From: Chromobotia macracanthus
Lineage: Eukaryota; Chordata; Actinopteri; Cypriniformes; Botiidae
NCBI GenBank assembly: GCA_036877525.1
Contig: JAZGTH010000072.1
Coordinates: 4,682,001 to 4,746,000, forward strand
Length of the DNA stretch: 64,000 bases
Direction of reading: 5' to 3'
In this document: positions 57,025-64,000 of the stretch, in pieces
How positions within the stretch are numbered: position 1 is the first letter of the stretch
How the letters are laid out: each line of letters opens with the position of its first letter
The notes under the pieces: model-generated
Seen by the model: only the letters and a program-made list of their open reading frames with translations
Database searches by the model: none
What the model was told of the DNA's origin: nothing
Position numbers and translations under genes: made by a program

Positions 57025-59480
57025 TGCATTGCCAATGTTAGCTGTGTTGTACTGCTAATCACCAAAGCGATTCTTCTCAGAATTCTGTAATCCCTGAATT
57101 TTATAATTCTTGTATTTTACAATCTGTAATTATGGTTTTATCATCTTTTTGTGTTGTGGGAGTTGTATGGGAGCAGGATTGGTGTGTAGCACTCTACAGA
57201 GGAGAAACTCATGCATCGACCTGCATACATGTCAGCTTTGCTCCTGCAGAACCATTAAATAAAACATGTTCACACGGCACACTCAGATAAACAGGAACAC
57301 AAGCAGAGGATGTAGTGAAGTTCGGGAAACAACGCGGGCACACGCGTGCAGAACTCATCAGCTACGGTTTTCACCCGTATTAATAAAGCGGCGAAATCCC
57401 ACCTGAACTTTTCAAAATGAGATTTTACGGAGGTGAGTATTCTCCGCAGAATTCCATCCGAGGAGACCCGTAAAAGAATTTAATGAGACCGAATTACCCC
57501 AGATAACTTTTAAATGCTCACACTTTCTCTGTCATAACTTAAAAATCCTCAAAGAAGCTTTACCGTTGCCATTCGCTCCTGTAAAGGTCAAAGGTATAAA
57601 ATAAGCTTTAGCATAACATATCGCTAAAACGAAATGGACATTTTCATCTAAACTTAATAAAACACTTATTTCGATACATGAAGTGAAAATTCTCATTCCA
57701 TTTGTTTAAAGCATGCGTGCTGGCAGGGGTCACACTGACCGTCGGGCTGTTTGAATGGATGACATGTTGGAACGAAGCACTAACATGGACAGACAGCTTG
57801 ACATTTGTTGCTTGCTAGGAAGCTGTGGTGTGCTGGCCGCTCTATAGGCCAGAGCTGGTGGGAGACGAGGCCCTCATGCTGCTCCACTCACCCCCTGCTG
57901 GGCCTCTTCACCAGGCCTCTCCATCTGGAGGACCAGAGGGCCTCTGCTGGAGCTCTGCTGTCTCCTCTCCACGTGGAGTCACGCTGGCCGGTCGTGTGTT
58001 TCATTGGGGATTAATTAGGCGCAGGGGACATTCTGGAACATTGCCACAAATAATCTGTTTGGTACGGTTGTTTCGTGTGCGTAACTTTTGTCGCAGCTGA
58101 GAAACTGGCGGGGAAATGTTGTGATGTATGTTTTATAAACATATCTAAATATGTTGTCAACAAAGAAGAGAAATTTGTTTACATTGTTTAGAATATCCAG
58201 AGGTGTGACTTACTCTTGACAAAAAATGAGCGTCCAGCTAGTTTGACCAAAACAAGGATGATGTTAGATAAAACAAGTTACTTCATGACAGTTGGTTGTT
58301 TAATACCTCAGAAATGGCACGTTTAAATAGATCGATTGTTTGGGGAAATGTGGACACGTTAAAAAGATACCTCATCACTGTTTTGAAGGTTACGTCAATA
58401 AGTCCTAATACAAACAACAGATCTGACCTTAGCAGCAAGTTTTCAACAGCACAAAAACTCTCAAATCACCTGCAGTCCAGTTTAATCAGGTGCTAGCTGT
58501 GATGAAATGTTACTGTGCCACAAAATTTTAATTAAAACATTGTCATTCTTTTTGGCTCAGACACACTCTTCTATGTACATTCGATTTTCAAATTCTTAAC
58601 ATTGGTAATTAAATTCTTAACATTGGTAGGCTGTTAAAATAATAACTTTGTGCTGTTGTCGACTGTGGACAGCAGCAAGTACAGAGAATTGCATTTAAAG
58701 AAACATTTATGTACAGTAATGCACTCAGAACTTATTCAATAAATGCCACTTTAAGTGGGTGTGATTTATTCTTAACAAATTTTCCCCATGAGATTGTGAT
58801 GTTCATACATCACATGACACACGATCACGTGTTTGTTAAAAAGTGTTGAGTTATGAGGAAGCGCATTCCCACACAATCTGTGGGAACAGTTGTGTATGTT
58901 TGTGCGTCTGTATACATATATATACATGCAAACTCTTTCATACTTATTGTGTTGTCATAGATGTACTCAGTAGTGCTGGTGAAAAGCAGCAATTTTGGCA
59001 GAGGGAGAGAAGAGACAGTTTCAACTGGCAGAGCAGATGAGGGGTTTGAGAGAAACGACAGATGGCGAGATGTGTTAGGGGAACTCATCTGCAAGAGCTT
59101 CAGGGGAGGTCCAATAGAGAAACACACACTCACGAAGGGCCATGGGTGGCACAGAGAAGAAGAAAATGAAAGACAGAGAACAGGAGAGAGTGTTAAGATG
59201 GCCTGGGAAGTGGACCAGGAAGAAGTTGCCCGAGGATATTCCAGTCGGAACTGAATAACGAGGGAAACCACTGAGGGGCTGACAAGAAGAGAGCAGAACT
59301 AAAAAGAAGGGCAAAAAGACTGGAGCAATATTCCCTTTCAGTTTTGAGTTTTGTTCTTGCGGAGTAAAATCTGTTTCTATTGGCCGAACCCCTTGGCATT
59401 TATATACACTTGTTTTAATTTGCAATTGCATATGTGTGTATATATATATATATATATTGTGTGTGTGTGTATGTGTGTGT
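57025..59480. other. mostly non-coding stretch
   Basis: Holds a possible short first exon at 57417 (see findings), a GC-richer repeat-free block at 57800-58050 that may be regulatory, and a two-unit tandem repeat (AAATTCTTAACATTGGTA) at about 58590-58628. The 148-codon minus frame at 58825-59271 has no domain and overlaps an equally open plus frame. Confidence 0.45.
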
Positions 59481-59481
59481 A
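59431..59481. repeat. (TA)n/(GT)n microsatellite
   Basis: GTGTGTATATATATATATATATTG followed by GT units. Confidence 0.9.
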
Positions 59482-59524
59482 CGGTGGGTGTAATTTTTAG
59501 TAAATATTTAGTAAATAAACTTTT

Positions 59525-59655
59525 ATTGTAAAAACGTATACCGTTTTCTATTAGGGTTACGGTTAGTGTGTAGGTTAGGGTTAGGTTATATTGTTTATAA
59601 CTAGCTGTGTATTAAAAACAATAGAGGTCTATGGAGTGTCCCCATGTAGATAAAT
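59525..59655 (-). mobile_element. dispersed repeat, copy 2 of the 40.8 kb element
   Basis: The reverse complement of GGTTATATTGTTTATAACTAGC, TGTGTATTAAAAACAATAG and AGGTCTATGGAGTGTCCCCATG matches 40818-40880. The TTAGGGTTACGG...TTAGGGTTAGG part resembles telomere repeats but belongs to this element. Confidence 0.7.
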
Positions 59656-60374
59656 AAGTAAATGTGTGTGTGTCAGATCAGAGTGTCTCTCGCAGGTATC
59701 TGAATAGTTTTGATCCTGCCGTCTCCGTGGGAAGTGAGTGGGCAGCCGTGCACGTGTGCATTTCAGAAAAACATTGAACTGTAGGGAAAACAGCTTTCAT
59801 TTGTTTACCTTCAGTTGAGCTGTTCCTGTTTCCTATACATCTACAGACAAAGTAGCTGTCATAAATTGTCACACATTTCCACACATATATGAGTTCTTCA
59901 AGGGCGCTTTCTCAACACAGCGGGCATTAATGCCAGTCCTTTGATCAGACGTACCTTATCTCTGACAGCGTACAGTGCACGCTTCTGTGAACCCATTCTA
60001 TACGTGATAGAGTTTATATGCAAATAACGGTATTATTCCAGATTGCCTGAGGTTCAATGCAAAAACACACATTAGTCTAATGAGACATCATGGTTATACA
60101 GCAGGTGGCCCACAGACTGAGATCAAAGATGGACGGGAGAGGTCGGACAACCAAAGATGGAGAAAGAGAGAAAAATTCCTTCGCTGAAACAGTGGCCGCA
60201 ACATCCAAGGTCAGAGCTGAAGGCTAATGATGCTGCGATGCTTATGAATACAGACACTAGGAAGAATGACACTACATCTGATCACAGGAAAGAGTTTTTT
60301 GTTTGTTTATTTTGGACCCTGCTGAGGTTTATAGAATACATTTTAGGTGTCAAATAAATTACCATCTCAAAAAA

Positions 60375-60622
60375 TCACATTGAAGAACCATTTTTGGCTT
60401 CATGGTTCCATAAAGAACCATGAACATCTGTCCATAAAGAACCTTTCTGTTTCACAAAAGGTTTTTTGTAGTGGAAAAAGTTCTTACATTACATTACAAA
60501 AGTAATGTTTCTGACTGCATGGTTCTATGGAGAACTAAAAAGGGTTCTTCTGTGGCATCGCTGTGAAGAACCTTTTAAGAACCTCTGTTTTTTTATTATT
60601 ACCTTTATTTAGGAGTGTAGTT
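60375..60622. mobile_element. dispersed repeat rich in AAGAACC/GGTTCTT words (MITE)
   Basis: AAGAACCATTTTTGG...CCATAAAGAACC...AAAGGTT on the left and GGTTCTATGGAGAAC...GGGTTCTTCTGTGGCATCGC...GAAGAACCTTTTAAGAACC...AGGAGTGTA on the right. Inverted internal arms and the GTGGCATCGCTGTGAAGAACC signature mark a very common cyprinid element. Confidence 0.75.
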
Positions 60623-63600
60623 TTGGAAATGAAGCCAAATCATAATAAATTTAAATTACATCCCTGTTTTTATTTATTGTTATTATTCTTAATGTCAGCG
60701 GAGTTTACGATCAGATGTCCTACAAGAAAATTGTTTTTTGTGACAAATTCCATCTTATTTTCCAGAGCGTGTGACCAGCCTGACTGATTACCACATTTCA
60801 TCAGGAATTGAATCAAGGTTTGTTTCCAGTCAGTTCATACACTGAATTAAATATTATAATCACTTTATTAGCAGTTTCAGTCTAAGCTTATCTTCACAGT
60901 ACAGTCTAAACATTTGTCAGAATGAATCTCTCTTAGGAAAGCTCTGCTTTCAATGTCGCCACCATCTTATTTAATTATTGGCTGAAACACAGAAACAGGA
61001 TGTGACAACATGTAAATTGGCTCGCATGATTGGCCAGTTGTGAGTGTTAGCCTGACATACAGTCTCGAAGGATCCTCCATTTTCAGTGTCCTCTATAGGC
61101 CCCAATAATGAAGAAGTGATTAACATATATATAAAATGTTTATATTTTCGAATAAGCCCAATTATGGCAACTGAAAGCAGATTTATTTGTGTAGCTTACA
61201 GACAGCTTTACTTTGGCTAGTGAGATGAGATTATTGTTTTGGGCTATTTCTGCACAACGCAACCTCATTTAGAGACAAATGAGGGACAAATTGAAGGACA
61301 ATTGACCATACAAAGACCACAAATCAATCTTCATTGTTAATGAAAATTTGCATTCGATAAGCAAATGTACAGGCTGTGATCAGGAAACAGAGTCCTTTAG
61401 TTCAGGCCATTTTGCAAGAGAAGTTTATTTGTTTCCAGCTTATCTAAATATTTATTTATTTGAATGTATTTATTTATACGTTTAATGCGTAGTATTATGG
61501 GGTTGTTTAAAACTTAAGTGTAACCAATAATAATAGTGATATTTGGCTTACAAACAGTGATTTCGTACAAAATATACTTACACCAGAGAGGTCACTGAAA
61601 CCAACGAATTACGCAGCCCAATTTAAATATTTAAAAAATTCAGTATTTTGTAATCCATTGTGTTGATTATGTACGCATGTGCTTGATCATTTATGAGGAC
61701 GATAGCTCTCGTCGCTAATGTATCCAGTAATGGTGGGAACATTTTTAAAACATAATATAAAACCTTAAGTCATCTGGGGCGTCGGGTTCAATTAGACCCT
61801 AATTAATTTGAGTAAACACGTCTTATCAATGAGCACAGAGCTGACAGCACAAACATGCTGAGACCCGGAGGAAGCCGTCAGAACAGGTGCGGCGCGTCCT
61901 GTCTTTTAGCTTCTCCTCCACCTGTACTGCTTGAAATGAAGAGATGAAGTGAGAATTCAGGTAACTAGAGGGAAAATCTCTGAGGACTGCTCTTGGCATG
62001 CAGTGCGTATAAACAGTAAATGGCCGTTCAGAGCCTCAGCAATTTTGTTGTCTGCAAAGTGACGCTTTGAAATGTAGTAATGGAGGATGCAGCGTTTATT
62101 TACAGACCTAAAGCTGGAGGAACCTATAGTGTGCTTTCAGAGCACTTCATATAGAAGACTCATACAGAACAGTATGGAAGCTTCTTTTATTCTGCTTTCT
62201 GTTGCTTTTGTTCTTTTTCGAGCCTTAGAACTGTTGTCGTATGAAGGGCTTCACAAGTGTCGTCTTCTGCATTATGCATCATTACCATTAATGTAACAGA
62301 ATGTTGTACATCAAGTCCCCAAAACATAAAGCATAAACTGATGTTTTCCTGAGTTTTATTGATTTCTGGAGTCAGAGTCAGAGTGAAGCAGGTAATTTCA
62401 TTAATTATTGAAGAAGGGGAAAAAGAATAAAACAAAGAAGGACCAGGAGACAGAGAGAGAAAGAGGGGCCAGCATTGATTTTCAAAGGGTCTTGCTTTAT
62501 CTCTTGACATGTATCACAGTCTCGCCAGTTGAGGTGCAGAAAATATGCAGGCCGTGTCCAAAGGATGAAGGCAGGGGAAAGGTTGTTGGTCAGGAAAAGA
62601 ACAAACTGCTGTGTGTGATGGCAATAAAAAGGAAAAACTGAACGACAGAACGAGAGAGAAAGAAATGGAGCACCTGCTAGACTCTGGCTTTCAATTACTT
62701 CTTATAAGATTTCGATTTAATAAGGTTAATTAGCCACTATAATTAGGTAAAACACATTTCGGTGACAACTCACAGCTGCTAACTTGTGGAAACATTCACA
62801 TCGGAGGTGCTCCGATTCATTTGGTTTTCTCTGCTTCTGGGAATTCTCTTGAACATCTCTGTAATTCCCAGACCAAGATAAACAGTCCTCTGTGATGTGG
62901 GAGGAATTTTATTGTTTCATTACAAGACGATGGCATGTACATGGGCGATTATGTTTTATAATATTACAGCTTTGGATGCTAAGAAAATTATCAGTTGTGC
63001 TTTCATTGAGTTTTACTGGAGGCTCTCTCTCTCACACACACAAACATTTTGTGTACACATTGTGAGATGTACTGCACAGTGCAGTATAATTTTTAAAATG
63101 ATAATGTGTGTTTGTAAGTAATGAACAGTATGTATCTCTGGTTTTCGCTGCTTCTGTATTAGCTGACAGTAAAGGCTTGGAAATGTGAACTTTCTGTACG
63201 TTGAGGTCAGCACAGAGTGTTTTTTGTGTGGTACTCCAAAGAAAAGAAAAACTTCTGTCTGGCTTTGACACTCTTTGTGTGGAAGATTCCAGAAATCCTT
63301 TTTTTTAGATTTGAGAGTCCATTGTTCAAGATCTTTGAAACAGTGATGTGTGACGCTGAGTGCTGAGCTCTGAGCGAGACTGCTTTGGATTTTAACACAT
63401 TTTTACTCTTTAGCACCTTTATGTTATGTTTGTCTCTGTTGTTTTATGTTACTATCTTTGTGCTGTAGTAAGCCCTATTGCCTGAACACATTTTGAAACC
63501 TTTCTTTTTGCCCATCCCAAAAGACGATTAATTTCAAATAGATGTATGAAATATTCAGGTAAAAGAAAGCTGGGTTAGTTCTCCGATTTTGTAGTCATGA

Positions 63601-64000
63601 TTAGATCCAGACAGAATCTTCTCCAGGCAGATTTTCCTTTTCTTATGCACAGACATGAGGGGAATGGGTTTGGAAATTGTTAAATGAAGGGTGTTAAAAT
63701 GAACTTAGAGATAAACATTCTTACAAGCATAATCAAAAAGCCCAAATGATCTATATTACACACAAAGTTTGGAGGGGTGTGTACAACCAGTGTGGGTTTA
63801 GTTATGAGTCTGTCTTCAGTGTTTTCAGTTACGCAGTCTGGATTATTGGATCGCTTTATTCCCTCTCAAAACTGACAGGCTTAGAAACAATCAAAAACTA
63901 TAGCCCACGGCAAAACTTGGGAAAGTTTCCAAAAATCTTCAATGGTGCAACCCACAGAGAGAGATTTAATTAAGCGTTCACATGTTAAGATTGTCCACAT
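60623..64000. other. non-coding stretch
   Basis: AT-rich, no supported exon. Short frames on both strands are taken as chance. CT/CA tract at about 63023-63050. Confidence 0.5.

Noticed and set aside
58825..59271. 148-codon minus frame
   Set aside because: Pro/Ser/Leu-rich product of a purine-biased plus strand. The opposite strand is equally open and no splice or domain evidence exists.
59551..59600. Interstitial telomere repeat (TTAGGG words)
   Set aside because: The TTAGGGTTA words lie inside a dispersed element whose other copy at 40.8 kb shows the equivalent region as CCCAACCCACACTC. No true tandem array.
1..64000. CRISPR arrays, operons, prophage or bacterial mobile systems
   Set aside because: Composition, introns, SINEs and microsatellites are those of a vertebrate nuclear genome. 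No repeat-spacer pattern was seen.

Overview
This 64 kb window reads as nuclear DNA of a teleost, most likely a cyprinid (carp/minnow family). It is AT-rich. It carries microsatellites, a 5S-rRNA-derived SINE, a tRNA-derived SINE with intact A and B boxes, and several short dispersed elements typical of cyprinid genomes. There is no operon structure, and no long open frame outside one locus. No organism name can be assigned from the sequence alone.

Positions 1-44.8 kb are gene-poor and probably intergenic or intronic. I found no exon there that I can defend. The area holds mobile-element remnants (9.8, 10.6, 12.4, 13.2, 14.1, 19.5, 30.0, 30.8, 38.2, 40.8 and 41.0 kb). It also holds GC-richer low-repeat blocks that look like conserved non-coding regulatory DNA (2.3, 6.9, 16.3, 20.9, 34.3, 36.0, 43.2 kb), one CpG-dense promoter-like block (22.65-23.33 kb), and a 20-bp-periodic cluster of octamer-like motifs (25.46-25.54 kb).

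Positions 44.8-54.9 kb, minus strand, hold a young tandem array of type II membrane C-type-lectin-like receptor genes (CD209/CLEC-like). Two genes are complete, each with five coding exons and compatible splice phases: L3 (53937..52602, 250 aa) and L2 (50006..48458, 279 aa). A third, L1 (45851..44823), keeps its tail, membrane segment and stalk but has lost the lectin domain at a duplication breakpoint. The three stalks differ by whole 42-bp repeats (about 8, 5 and 3 units). Each repeat encodes a leucine-zipper step carrying two N-glycosylation sequons. Between the genes lie decayed first exons and membrane-exon fragments of a second lectin gene type, an ISRE-like motif in two of the units, and, at the right edge, the 3'UTR remnant of a lost further copy. 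The lectin domains keep the fold cysteines and WIGL core but have EPG instead of EPN and WHD instead of WND, so ordinary calcium-dependent sugar binding is doubtful.

Positions 54.9-64 kb are again non-coding. They contain a foldback element (56.22-56.34 kb), the tRNA-derived SINE (56.78-57.02 kb), a possible short first exon with a strong splice donor (57.42 kb), and two more dispersed repeats (59.5 and 60.4 kb).
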